Shown: positions 46,846-55,947, counted from the stretch's first letter. The stretch: 64,000 nucleotides of DNA from Legionella genomosp. 1 (GCA_945878975.1 CAMCUM010000006.1:1-64000), one strand, 5' to 3'. Translations and numbers: made by a program. The notes: generated by a model from the letters alone, not told the origin.

Positions 46846-49750
46846 TTCTTTAAAATCATTATGTGATGCGCTCAAACAAATCTTTATCCAGCTAAAACCT
46901 CAGTCTCATTTATCTTTTCTAGTCGTAACTGGACGCGCCAATCAAGGCAAATCTACATTAATGCGCCAAAGTAATTTTGACCAATACCCTATTGATGCGG
47001 AAGGCGCTAATATTTATTTTAATCCACAAGGTGTGATTGTAGAGTTAGGAGAAACATGGATCAATCAAGATACCCATTTGTTAGAAAACACCTTGAAGCA
47101 ACTCAATCGTGTGCATCGTTTGCTGAAAATAACCGGCATCCTCCTATGTGTCGATATCAATGAACTATTAATTGCCAACCACAGTGAACTGAAAGAATTA
47201 CTCAAAGCCAATACCAAACTGCTAGAACGCTTTGGACTCGGCTTAAATTACCCGGTCGATGTTGCAATCATCATCACTAAAATGGATTTATTGGCTGGAT
47301 TTTGTGATTTCTTTCAATCTGAGCATCCTTCTGATATGGCAAAACCTATGGGCTTTTCAATATACGATGCAAGCAAGCCCAACAAAATACAAGATATTTT
47401 TAAAACCAAATTTGAACAATTTGTAGAACAACTTGGCCAGCAAGTTACCAGTAAAATTCATCCCATTCGTTCCAATACAAAACGCACATCCATTCGTGAA
47501 TTTCCACTCCAAGCCGCCAGTTTGCGCAATCTTATTTTACCTTTGGCCAGCTCCATCTCAGCACGCTTATTTCGTTTACAAGCCTTATATTTTACCAGTG
47601 CAGAGCAAGGTGGTGTCATTCTGGATCGTTTGAATAAGAAAATTCAACATGAATTCTCTTTGGTTGTGCAAGATCAATTCTATCAATCCACCAATTATCG
47701 CTCTTACTTCATCGAGGGCGCATTATTCGCATTTCAGACCGAAACACAACGCAATATGCAACGCTTACATCCCAAACATAAACGCATCACCCTAGGCATA
47801 TCCGCATCGAGCATACTGGTCATTACTTGGATTGGGTACTATTATGTCTCATCCAGCCAAGTCCTCGATCATGTACAACATGAATTACAAGTAGCACAGC
47901 ATTTAAAAAATGCCTCGCAATCTTCAGACGCCATTTACCATCTATCCCAAGCCAACAGCAGTTTAAATACATTATCCTCAAAATCTCGTCACTTAACCAT
48001 GATCAAAAATTTACAAAAGAATTTGAAAACCACTACGCAAGATCAACTGATGCATAATTTTGTCCCGCAAATCTTATCTGATTTAGAGCAAGCGTTGCGT
48101 GAATCCAACCAATCCCAAATCAGTCGGTACCAAACACTCAAAATTTATTTGATGTTGACGGATAATCAGCATTTCCAGCAAGATGACATCTTAGACTGGT
48201 TTACCCAACGCTGGCAAAGCAACCCAAAAGAACTGGATAAAAAGCTCACATTACTTCAACAACTCCTGCACCGAAAAATGAGCCCCATCGCCGTCAATCG
48301 ACAACTTATCGCTGACGTCCGCAATTATTTGAATGCATTACCCCCCAACTACCTATACTACTCCCTAGCAAAAACACAAATTTCTGACACGAAGCAGACT
48401 GCTATCGATTTTCAGGGATTTCAAGTCGGCAGCTCGTATATCCCTGATTATGTAACCCAAAAGGGCTATCAAAAAATCATGGCTAAGCTACCAGATATCA
48501 CACAACAATTAATAGCTGAAAATTGGATATTAGAACGCCAAGATACCCAAAATATACTGGGGCTTTTACAACAAGCTTATTGCAACGACTATGCCATATG
48601 GTGGCAGCATTTCTTACACAATACCAAACCACTCCGCGCCCAAGATTATGCACAAGTGCATCAACTGACTCAAACACTGATCCAATCACAAAGCATCCCT
48701 AAATTAATCAAAGTCATTCAAACCCATACACATCCGATCTCTGGACCCAATGCCGAACTCTTTAATCGCGAAATTGCCAGTAAATTCTCTGATCTCAATT
48801 TACTAAGCTCGAGCAATTTGCAACAATTATCGAAAACAGTGACCGAACTAGATAAATTTTCCAATACATTGTCATTGGTTTCGGATCAAGGAAAAACAGC
48901 CTACACTTTGACCAAAGCACGCTTTCAAAGTGATAAACTGACCAACCCTATTTCCGAGCTCTATGAGCAAGCTCAACAATTTCCAGAACCTTTGACCACC
49001 TGGGCAACACAAATTGCGGATGACATGTGGTTTAATCTCATCGCGGATACTCGAAATTATATTAATCATCGTTGGCAAGCATCCGTCTATAACGATTATC
49101 AAATCCATATTGCGCACCATTATCCGCTCGATACGAATCAATCCTTCGACCTTAGCCTGGACGATTTCAATCGATTTTTCGGGCCGCACGGCGTGCTCAA
49201 CCAATTCTCAGAAGAATACATCAAGCCTTTTTTAGACACGTCACAAGCGCAATGGCAACGTAAAGAATTAAATCATGTCATGATCCCGATTACGGACGAG
49301 CTCATTAAAGAACTGATACGTGCTAATGTGATCACACATATGTTTTTTCCACATCAAGAAGATCGAAGCTATATCGAATTTAGTTTACAAAAAATCAATC
49401 TGGATCCCGTAGTAGCAGAATTACAATTACATATCGGTGATCTAGGACTGACTGATAATCAAACCAGCGATTCTTTTACAGAATTCCATTGGCCACAACG
49501 CGATGCACAACTTATTTTGCGTTCCATTCAAGGCAAGCAATTCGAATTATCAGAATCAGGCGTATGGGGCATCTTTAAACTTTTACAAAAAGTCAACGTC
49601 CTAGTCGACGAACAAGACAGTACCAATTTACAAATCCTATTTGAAATCAACGGCAACTCTGGGCGATATTTGCTCAAAGCTCAAAATCAAGTCAACCCAT
49701 TTATCCCAGGAATTTTAGCCGGTTTTAATTTGCAAGATCATATTGCTTAA
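46838..49750 (+). CDS. icmF: Type IVB secretion protein IcmF
   Basis: Inner-membrane stabiliser of the Dot/Icm machine, working with IcmH/DotU. The N-terminal domain has a P-loop GRANQGKSTLM near residues 31-41 and a likely Walker B-associated segment LNYPVDVAIIITKMDLLAGF. A membrane helix (ITLGISASSILVITWIGYYY) lies near residue 320, with a large periplasmic C-terminal part. The 970-residue length is close to Legionella IcmF (about 973), and much shorter than many type VI TssM proteins. It is on the opposite strand from icmB, with the decarboxylase operon between. Confidence 0.92.
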   Translation: MNNSLKSLCDALKQIFIQLKPQSHLSFLVVTGRANQGKSTLMRQSNFDQYPIDAEGANIYFNPQGVIVELGETWINQDTHLLENTLKQLNRVHRLLKITGILLCVDINELLIANHSELKELLKANTKLLERFGLGLNYPVDVAIIITKMDLLAGFCDFFQSEHPSDMAKPMGFSIYDASKPNKIQDIFKTKFEQFVEQLGQQVTSKIHPIRSNTKRTSIREFPLQAASLRNLILPLASSISARLFRLQALYFTSAEQGGVILDRLNKKIQHEFSLVVQDQFYQSTNYRSYFIEGALFAFQTETQRNMQRLHPKHKRITLGISASSILVITWIGYYYVSSSQVLDHVQHELQVAQHLKNASQSSDAIYHLSQANSSLNTLSSKSRHLTMIKNLQKNLKTTTQDQLMHNFVPQILSDLEQALRESNQSQISRYQTLKIYLMLTDNQHFQQDDILDWFTQRWQSNPKELDKKLTLLQQLLHRKMSPIAVNRQLIADVRNYLNALPPNYLYYSLAKTQISDTKQTAIDFQGFQVGSSYIPDYVTQKGYQKIMAKLPDITQQLIAENWILERQDTQNILGLLQQAYCNDYAIWWQHFLHNTKPLRAQDYAQVHQLTQTLIQSQSIPKLIKVIQTHTHPISGPNAELFNREIASKFSDLNLLSSSNLQQLSKTVTELDKFSNTLSLVSDQGKTAYTLTKARFQSDKLTNPISELYEQAQQFPEPLTTWATQIADDMWFNLIADTRNYINHRWQASVYNDYQIHIAHHYPLDTNQSFDLSLDDFNRFFGPHGVLNQFSEEYIKPFLDTSQAQWQRKELNHVMIPITDELIKELIRANVITHMFFPHQEDRSYIEFSLQKINLDPVVAELQLHIGDLGLTDNQTSDSFTEFHWPQRDAQLILRSIQGKQFELSESGVWGIFKLLQKVNVLVDEQDSTNLQILFEINGNSGRYLLKAQNQVNPFIPGILAGFNLQDHIA

Positions 49751-49844
49751 GATTGTGCTCGGATGAAGTGCTAGCGTCACCCAAAAACCTCACATTATTT
49801 AAATCCAAGTTAAACCTGCGGTAGATGGCGTTAAATTAAGAATT

Positions 49845-49923
49845 GTAGCCTGGATGCAGCGCAGCGAAATCCAGGAACAGTGGCATAGATTTCCCGGATT
49901 TCGCTGCGCTGCATCCAGGCTAC
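49845..49923. repeat. Perfect 28-bp REP-like palindrome
   Basis: GTAGCCTGGATGCAGCGCAG... (49845-49872) is exactly complementary to 49896-49923, with a 23-base loop. An outer imperfect pair (ATGGCGTTAA near 49824, TTAACGCCAT near 49963) encloses it. It lies between the convergent icmF and decarboxylase genes and is the best-preserved copy of the family, hence probably a recent one. The rest of 49751-50015 shows no gene. Confidence 0.85.
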
Positions 49924-50015
49924 GGTCCGATGGATGGCGCAGTTTTTATCAATAACTTAACGCCATTACCCTCAGCCCCTAAATATGAGTCGTTATTTCT
50001 GGCCCATGCCTACAG

Positions 50016-51443
50016 CTAAATCAATGGAGCAGGACAAGCATTCTCGTCCACTGGACATGCAAACGGATCACTAAGATGCCGCGGTATCACATCTTGTCCA
50101 GTCATGACTTCGAGATTTTCAGCACGGCGAATGACGCTGTGTTTGCCATCAGCATGGATCAAAACGATCGCTGGACGATATTCGATAAATTGCATCCATT
50201 GGGTATTGTTATAAGCACCTACAGGTCCAATCATAAGCGTATCTCCCATCGTCAAAGGCGGGAGTTGCACCGATTTACGCACGATGTCAATGTTCATACA
50301 CAATGGTCCATACAAAACTGTATCATCTACCGGACCGACCGGCGGTTTCGTTAATTTGACAGAATGATTATACCAAAAGGCAGTGAAAAGCAGATTAGCG
50401 CCCGCATCCAACACAGCGGAACGTCGACCATCTGGTAACATTTTGGTACCCACCACAGAACTTAGCAAAACTTGTGAATCATCGACTATCGCACGACCGC
50501 TTTCGATGATAAGACGCGGTAACTTCAAACCCTTTTGCGCTCGGTAAGCGGTTTCTGTTTTCAGCATATTGCAGATTTGCTCCGCATATTCCTCAATATC
50601 CGGCACTGCTTGTTCCGGCTGTAAATAGATGCCTTGTAACGCATTGCACGAAGGAAAACCACCGCCAATATCGATGCTATCGATGACGATGTTGGCAAAC
50701 ATCTCTTCAATTTTTTTCATAAATTGACACATGATACGCGTACTGGTCGCATGTGCTCTCGGATCAAGGACGAATGTTCCAATATGGCTGTGCAGTCCAG
50801 TGAGTTTGAGATACTGGCTTTTCGCGATACGGCTAACCGCTTCCAAAGCCTGACCAGATTCAAGATTGAACCCAAAGCGACTCCAAGGCTCAGTGTATCC
50901 GGTCTCAAAGTTCATGCGAATCGTTACGTGAACCATTAAGTTTTTCTCGCGAGCAATGTCTTCGATCATGGTCATTTCATCAAAATGATCGATATGGATT
51001 TTTGCACCCTCGTCGATAGCGCGAGAAAGGATTGCGCGCGGCTTGTTTGGACCGTTAAAAATAATTCGATTACCGGGTATGCCCAGTGAGCGTGCTTTTT
51101 CATATTCAAAGCTTGATACCACTTCTGCCCACGAGCCTTCCTGATGAATAATATTACAAATCGCACTGGTGTAGTTGGTTTTGTACGACCATCCATGCAC
51201 AAAATCTGGCCAATGGCGTCTAAAAGCACTGCTGATGCGTTTCACATTCGCGCGCAGTTTTTTTTCTGAAGTCACGAATAATGGCGAGCCGTAGGTATCA
51301 ATCAATTCTTTAATGGAGATCCCTTCAAATGCATTGATATAATCAATGCATGGATTACTCGCGCCAAATTTATTCATGGCACCTAAACCATCAGGCTCAA
51401 ACGAAGGGAAAACCCAAGGTTTTTTAGATGACCGTTTACCCAT
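50016..51443 (-). CDS. Fold-type III PLP-dependent decarboxylase (Orn/DAP/Arg decarboxylase 2 family)
   Basis: A 475-residue alanine-racemase-fold decarboxylase. The PLP lysine is Lys88 in GWSYKTNYTSAI; GLHSHIGTFV and SIDIGGGFPS are the barrel's PLP-phosphate and substrate motifs. The C-terminal domain keeps the catalytic Cys and following Asp in YGPLCMNIDIV, so it should decarboxylate. The specificity helix differs from ordinary LysA or SpeC, and it is not next to lysine or polyamine genes. It ends in a Cys-containing tail (CPVDENACPAPLI). AAGGAG precedes the ATG, 14 bases after the ATP-grasp stop. The last gene of the PqqD-like/ATP-grasp operon, so the likely substrate is the ATP-grasp product or its amino-acid part (inference). 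BtrK in butirosin synthesis is a precedent for carrier-bound substrates. Confidence 0.85.
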   Translation of the reverse strand: MGKRSSKKPWVFPSFEPDGLGAMNKFGASNPCIDYINAFEGISIKELIDTYGSPLFVTSEKKLRANVKRISSAFRRHWPDFVHGWSYKTNYTSAICNIIHQEGSWAEVVSSFEYEKARSLGIPGNRIIFNGPNKPRAILSRAIDEGAKIHIDHFDEMTMIEDIAREKNLMVHVTIRMNFETGYTEPWSRFGFNLESGQALEAVSRIAKSQYLKLTGLHSHIGTFVLDPRAHATSTRIMCQFMKKIEEMFANIVIDSIDIGGGFPSCNALQGIYLQPEQAVPDIEEYAEQICNMLKTETAYRAQKGLKLPRLIIESGRAIVDDSQVLLSSVVGTKMLPDGRRSAVLDAGANLLFTAFWYNHSVKLTKPPVGPVDDTVLYGPLCMNIDIVRKSVQLPPLTMGDTLMIGPVGAYNNTQWMQFIEYRPAIVLIHADGKHSVIRRAENLEVMTGQDVIPRHLSDPFACPVDENACPAPLI

Positions 51444-51457
51444 AGCATGCTCCTTGT

Positions 51458-52555
51458 TTAATTTGAGTTTTCATCCGACAATACCGCCTGGCCATGCATT
51501 GTGAGGCATTCCAGTTCCGATATATCAACGATTAATTCCTGCGCATAACGGATAAACAAAGTACCCGCTGAAATGGGACGCAAATCGAATTCACTATCCC
51601 CTGCCATCAGTTGCAGCAAGGCAATAGGCAGATTTCGACCGACACCGTGCGATAAATATATCCATGCAGGAAACCGTGGATTAATTTCAATTAGGTAGAT
51701 ATCTCCGGTTTTATCACGCAGCACTTCGATTTCCAAAGGGCCACGCCACTTTAGTGCCGCGACTAATTTTGCTGACATGTCATGCAATTCCGGATCAAGC
51801 GTGCTTATCCCCGCCCATGCCTTACCCTTTTCCGTGATGGCACGCTTGCACATCGACACGGCGCCAATCATATTGCCATGACCATCGCCAATCGCGACTA
51901 GATTATATTCCTCGCCTTGAATAAAAGGTTGAACTAAAACGGGATAACCCCATTGCGCCGCAATTTTATTGAAGTAAGTACAAGCTTCATCAGGATTGTG
52001 CGCAACATAAGCCTCGCAAAATATCCCTTTGATCTCTAACGGAAAAGGATGACCATCCTCCACACAACGGGAAAAAAAACTCGGATCCGTGACACGCGAA
52101 CATGGCGGCGTTTTGACGCCAATTTTGTCACACAGCTCAGGTAAATAATCTTTGTTCCGCCCGATGAACATAGCTCGATCCGGTATGAACAAACGCACCC
52201 CACGTTCCATGAGACGATCTTCAATGGTCATAAAATTCAATAACTCTGAATCTAGACAAGGAATGATGGCGTCGATCTGGTTTTCGTCAAGAATTTCAGT
52301 GAGTCGATTCCAAAGCGCATCAGAACCAGTCGAAGGGTAAGGCAACAAATAACCATTGTCCGAAATTCCACCAAGATGCAAACCCATATCAAGTGCATCG
52401 TAGCCCAAGCCAATGATGTTGCCTTGAAATATTTGGCTGTCCTGCAAACAGCGTGCTACTGGATAACCAGGACCTGGATTATCTGGCCGACAATTCATCC
52501 CAGTGATAGCAACAGTCCATTGCTTCCAATCATTGCTAGCGTTGGCGTGGCTCAT
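51458..52555 (-). CDS. ATP-grasp ligase (carbamoyl-phosphate synthase-like)
   Basis: A 365-residue ATP-grasp enzyme. The N-terminal pre-ATP-grasp Rossmann half begins WTVAITGMNCRPDNPGPGYP, with IDAIIPCLDSELLNFMTIED below. The ATP-binding half has PVLVQPFIQGEEYNLVAIGD and the metal-binding strand IYLIEINPRFPAWIYLSHGV. Family members join a carboxylate to an amine through an acyl phosphate, as in amino-acid or peptide ligases. No substrate can be read from sequence. The ATG overlaps the PqqD-like stop by ATGA, and the decarboxylase follows after 14 bases, so the three products probably work together on one molecule. It differs from the GAK-type and RimK/glutathione synthetase forms. Confidence 0.85.
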   Translation of the reverse strand: MSHANASNDWKQWTVAITGMNCRPDNPGPGYPVARCLQDSQIFQGNIIGLGYDALDMGLHLGGISDNGYLLPYPSTGSDALWNRLTEILDENQIDAIIPCLDSELLNFMTIEDRLMERGVRLFIPDRAMFIGRNKDYLPELCDKIGVKTPPCSRVTDPSFFSRCVEDGHPFPLEIKGIFCEAYVAHNPDEACTYFNKIAAQWGYPVLVQPFIQGEEYNLVAIGDGHGNMIGAVSMCKRAITEKGKAWAGISTLDPELHDMSAKLVAALKWRGPLEIEVLRDKTGDIYLIEINPRFPAWIYLSHGVGRNLPIALLQLMAGDSEFDLRPISAGTLFIRYAQELIVDISELECLTMHGQAVLSDENSN

Positions 52556-52923
52556 AATAAGTGCCTGTTTAGCTGGCTAATAAAATTGTTGAGACCCGCA
52601 TCGACCGTTTCAGGCAACACTTTATAATTTAGCTGTAACGTCTGTTTGATGGTGGCAAGATCTTTGCCTTCCACTAAAGCATGGAGAATATCTAGACCCG
52701 TTTCATTGACGGAAAAACTATGCCCATTTTTCTGGTCAAACACAAAGCCTGTTGGACTGACAGAAATATTTTTAATCTTTTCCCATGGGACAGACATATT
52801 GTCAATCGTTTCCGATGGTACAGAAGTATTTTCCATCGTTCCTGGTGGTACAGAGATATTTTTATTTTTTTCCAATGGTTGCTTGCCAGGTTCCGGCGAT
52901 ATCTGTGAACTTTGAGTACCCAT
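52552..52923 (-). CDS. PqqD-like protein with N-terminal decapeptide repeats
   Basis: A 123-residue protein. Residues 56-123 fit the PqqD/RRE fold: GFVFDQKNGHSFSVNETGLD, ILHALVEGKDLATIKQTLQL and the closing helix ETVDAGLNNFISQLNRHLL. PqqD-type domains bind the leader part of a peptide and bring it to modifying enzymes. Residues 16-55 are four tandem decapeptides (PLEKNKNISV, PPGTMENTSV, PSETIDNMSV, PWEKIKNISV), which are not part of the usual family. The first 15 residues are hydrophilic. AGGAG and AGGGAG precede the ATG. It is the first gene of the operon and coupled to the ATP-grasp gene. It could be a recognition subunit, a carrier, or both recognition domain and substrate in one chain; sequence alone cannot decide. 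Confidence 0.75.
   Translation of the reverse strand: MGTQSSQISPEPGKQPLEKNKNISVPPGTMENTSVPSETIDNMSVPWEKIKNISVSPTGFVFDQKNGHSFSVNETGLDILHALVEGKDLATIKQTLQLNYKVLPETVDAGLNNFISQLNRHLL
52760..52879 (-). repeat. Four 30-bp tandem repeats inside the PqqD-like gene
   Basis: Four exact-length 30-base units (52760-52789, 52790-52819, 52820-52849, 52850-52879) encode the decapeptides with pattern P-x-E/G-x-x-x-N-x-S-V. The units differ in sequence but keep frame and length, and the last two residues SV are invariant. Confidence 0.85.
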
Positions 52924-52942
52924 ACTCCCTAGCTCCTGTTGT

Positions 52943-52994
52943 TTGATTATGTTCCCTCATAATCAACCGTACCGATCATTTTATTTTTTGTCAA
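52943..52994 (-). promoter_or_regulatory. Candidate promoter and palindromic operator of the PqqD-like operon
   Basis: On the minus strand, TTGACA (52994-52989) and TACGGT (52971-52966) are 17 bases apart. A perfect 9-bp inverted repeat, TTGATTATG (52943-52951) / CATAATCAA (52958-52966), with a six-base spacer, covers the edge of the -10 box and the predicted start of transcription. No T run follows the hairpin on either strand, so an operator is more likely than a terminator. The -35 box lies in GGCCTGTTGACA, which resembles the end of the repeat family at 6497. Confidence 0.5.
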
Positions 52995-53034
52995 CAGGCC
53001 CCGCACTCATCTTTACGCATTTTCAGCTTTGATG

Positions 53035-55947
53035 CTATCGCTGTGCCAAGGCGACACTTACACCCAACTCAGCCTCCTCAAGAGGACCTGCTTTGCGCGC
53101 AAACGTAAAAAAGTCATTGACTTGATAAAACCTTTTACAACGAACCTCCCCATCTTTGAATTGGCTCCGCATATCAAAAAAATAATCATTTACATGACCA
53201 ATCTGAATAGATACATCCTTAATATTCTTATTTCTAGCCAAGACTTGCTGAGTTTTTTTAGCCACAAATGCTCGATAGGTGATAGCTCCTTGCGTCGTTT
53301 TCTCTATGTCACAACATGCCCGATCCAAAATTTTTAATAAGGGTGCTATTTGATCAGTTTGGATACTCCCATAAAAAAAACCTGGCCGACATAAGATAAA
53401 TTTGTGGCGCTGAGTTTGTAGATAAGCTTGCAATTCATATACCATAGCAAATCCAGAATGATTCACTTGGATGGCGTCTACCTCCTGCAGCACTGTTTGC
53501 CATGCCAATGATTGTCGAGCATCTACTCTGATGCGCCGAGCAGCTAGTTGAAACCGCTGCATAGGAAGTGCCGATTGCGCTGCCTCGTTTGCTTCTTGCC
53601 ACAGATCCACAGGAATTTGTTGCAGAGACACCATCTGATTCACTTGCTGCAATGCGGTGCCACATACGTCACGCAAATCAGCATACCCAAAAAACCACCC
53701 GAACGGAAAATACCACCATACTTGACTCAAAATACTTTGTTGCTCAAACAAGGCCTGCATAAACGCTTTAAGCACTTCTTTATTGCCGGGTTCCATCACT
53801 ATTCTTTGCGCCAAATCATAAATATTATGTGCGGCTCGCTTAACAGTACGCGATTCCAACCAACGATAATAAAAGCTATCTGTTTGAGTCACCCAGTGTA
53901 TCTGTGACGTAAGCGTTCGTCCTAAGGCTTGAATAGCCATATCAGAAGACACTGTCGCTAACATACCGATGTTTTTTTGCAATGTCGGTCTATCAGACCA
54001 TGTCAGAATCGATTCCATACAATGGTATAAATTGACACACAAATCCATGGCTGCAACCCATTCTGGAGACAACGCCTGTTGCTCACATTTCTCAGCCAAA
54101 TAATGAATCAAGATTTCAAATTGCTCGCTAGCAACCACTGTTCGTTTGGCAGCCGGGCATAAACGTTGTAACGTTAACAAATGATGCTTTAAGTAACGTT
54201 GTATCCAATGCATGCGCTCCTCTTGTGATAAATAGGCACGGTCGTAATGCAAACGCGCTTGAGAAAGATGTTTGCCACCTTCATCATATCCAGATAAATC
54301 GCTTAAAGAAGCCGCATAACGCCCAAAATGTTGCTGAGATAATTGTGCAGTCCAAGCGTCGTCCGAATGTGTCCTTAAAAAATTTAAGCGTGCAGACGCC
54401 ACAGTGGACAAGGTTTGTTTGGCTGCATATTCCGATAATTTTTTTTCTGTCTTTTGCCATACCTTCACCAAATTGTCACGTTGAAATTGTTCAATAATAT
54501 GATCAATTTGCTGCAGATTCTGGCAAGGCAAGCGCGTGGAAATAAACTGGATCCAACTGTAATCTAAGTTTTTCAACAACCCTTCACGATAATTTTGTAA
54601 AACCGGAGATTGCTCAGCCGCGGGCATTAATATCGCATACCAAGCATCAAATGCTTGTAGCACGCGTTGCTTCATTTCAAGCAATGTCTGTGCTAAATAA
54701 AGATTCAGCGCAGGATGCTCGGAAAATTTGAGAGATTGGGAGCCAAAATAATAACTGTGCGGTCGCTCTGCGAACACACGTGTGTGCAACACGCCAATTT
54801 TTGTCACGGAACGATGCGTACATTCGGTATAAACAATGTTTAATTGTTCCAAAAAAATACGACTTTGGCTTGCAGCATTCTGCAAAGCTAATAGGCGTCC
54901 AGCTTGCTCAATATGGACCACATGCCCACGCAGACACAATAAGCTGGTATACAGTAATAAGGCACCAGGAGATGTTTTATCGGCATCTAATTGCCATTGT
55001 AATTCAAATTGTGATTGTTCCAATGCCAACAATATAGACGCCAAATCTTTCTCACTCAGATTTGCGCCAGTGATTCTACGATACGATTCATGCAAAATCG
55101 CTAGGGTTTGCAGCGTCGCACGTTGCATAGCGACCTTATCTTCACAAGGTCGCATGACGGTACTCATGAGTGCATTTAATTGCTCTTGCGTCAAAGCTGT
55201 TAGGCGACATCTTTGACGTCCTTGCTCATTTTGATAATAAAAATCGTCCGTGCTAAGCACTTGTAAATAAGCAAGATCTCGAATGTACTGTGGACTATCA
55301 TCCGCACTGCGCTCCATTGCAATACCCTCAACCACAGATATTTTCTCCAACACAGCCTCTAGCAGCCCAGTATCCACCTCTTGTGAACTGAGATACCCCG
55401 CATTAACCGGCATCGGTACCACCGTCACACCACAATCCTCATATTCATTGACTATCATTTGACCAATAAGAGGTTGCAAACTGGCCTCTTTCAAAACCTG
55501 AGCGACAACTTTTTTAGTGCGCGGATCAGCTAAAAAACTTTGAAAAAATGGTACCAAAAGATAGTGAAGCGCCCAAATCGTGTTAGCATGTTCTTTAAAC
55601 AACTCTTTGGTGCTAGCATCTATATCTATTAAGCATGCATCCACCTGAGCCCAATCAACATTGGGTAAGGGACTCGCATCCTCCATAGAAATTAATAAAC
55701 GAAACAAGCCCTGCACTTTCCCGTACAAAGGCTCAACGATTTCTCGCAGGCCTTCCGCACTCTTTTTAGGTAAGACTTTTTTTGATTTCTCTAAAATATT
55801 GTTATAGAGCTCTTTCGAATTGATAGCGTCTTTTTTGATGAAAACAGCTTGCAAAACGCTAATACAATCACTAGGAGTTAATTGTAATGAGCCTATTTTA
55901 ATGCGTAGTTCAGCGCTTGAAGTGGTGATAGTTTCAAAAAAACTCAT
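53035..55947 (-). CDS. Large protein of unknown family behind icmB, candidate Dot/Icm substrate
   Basis: A 970-residue protein I cannot assign. It is mostly helical and hydrophilic without a signal peptide; the only hydrophobic patch is WWYFPFGWFFGYADL near residue 770. No ATPase or enzyme motif is visible. The C-terminal 18 residues (GPLEEAELGVSVALAQR with preceding Ala) contain EEAE at about -14 to -11 and Leu at -4, the arrangement of the E-block signal of Dot/Icm effectors. The ATG at 55947 is 16 bases after the icmB stop; an upstream GTG at 55953 would add two residues. The ribosome binding site is weak, suggesting coupling to icmB. It takes the place where Legionella has tphA and icmF. 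It could instead be a lineage-specific component or adaptor of the machine. Confidence 0.7.
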   Translation of the reverse strand: MSFFETITTSSAELRIKIGSLQLTPSDCISVLQAVFIKKDAINSKELYNNILEKSKKVLPKKSAEGLREIVEPLYGKVQGLFRLLISMEDASPLPNVDWAQVDACLIDIDASTKELFKEHANTIWALHYLLVPFFQSFLADPRTKKVVAQVLKEASLQPLIGQMIVNEYEDCGVTVVPMPVNAGYLSSQEVDTGLLEAVLEKISVVEGIAMERSADDSPQYIRDLAYLQVLSTDDFYYQNEQGRQRCRLTALTQEQLNALMSTVMRPCEDKVAMQRATLQTLAILHESYRRITGANLSEKDLASILLALEQSQFELQWQLDADKTSPGALLLYTSLLCLRGHVVHIEQAGRLLALQNAASQSRIFLEQLNIVYTECTHRSVTKIGVLHTRVFAERPHSYYFGSQSLKFSEHPALNLYLAQTLLEMKQRVLQAFDAWYAILMPAAEQSPVLQNYREGLLKNLDYSWIQFISTRLPCQNLQQIDHIIEQFQRDNLVKVWQKTEKKLSEYAAKQTLSTVASARLNFLRTHSDDAWTAQLSQQHFGRYAASLSDLSGYDEGGKHLSQARLHYDRAYLSQEERMHWIQRYLKHHLLTLQRLCPAAKRTVVASEQFEILIHYLAEKCEQQALSPEWVAAMDLCVNLYHCMESILTWSDRPTLQKNIGMLATVSSDMAIQALGRTLTSQIHWVTQTDSFYYRWLESRTVKRAAHNIYDLAQRIVMEPGNKEVLKAFMQALFEQQSILSQVWWYFPFGWFFGYADLRDVCGTALQQVNQMVSLQQIPVDLWQEANEAAQSALPMQRFQLAARRIRVDARQSLAWQTVLQEVDAIQVNHSGFAMVYELQAYLQTQRHKFILCRPGFFYGSIQTDQIAPLLKILDRACCDIEKTTQGAITYRAFVAKKTQQVLARNKNIKDVSIQIGHVNDYFFDMRSQFKDGEVRCKRFYQVNDFFTFARKAGPLEEAELGVSVALAQR

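Noticed and set aside
54225..55216. Plus-strand frames opposite the 970-residue gene
   Set aside because: Short, overlapping each other and antisense to a long intact frame; no start signals.
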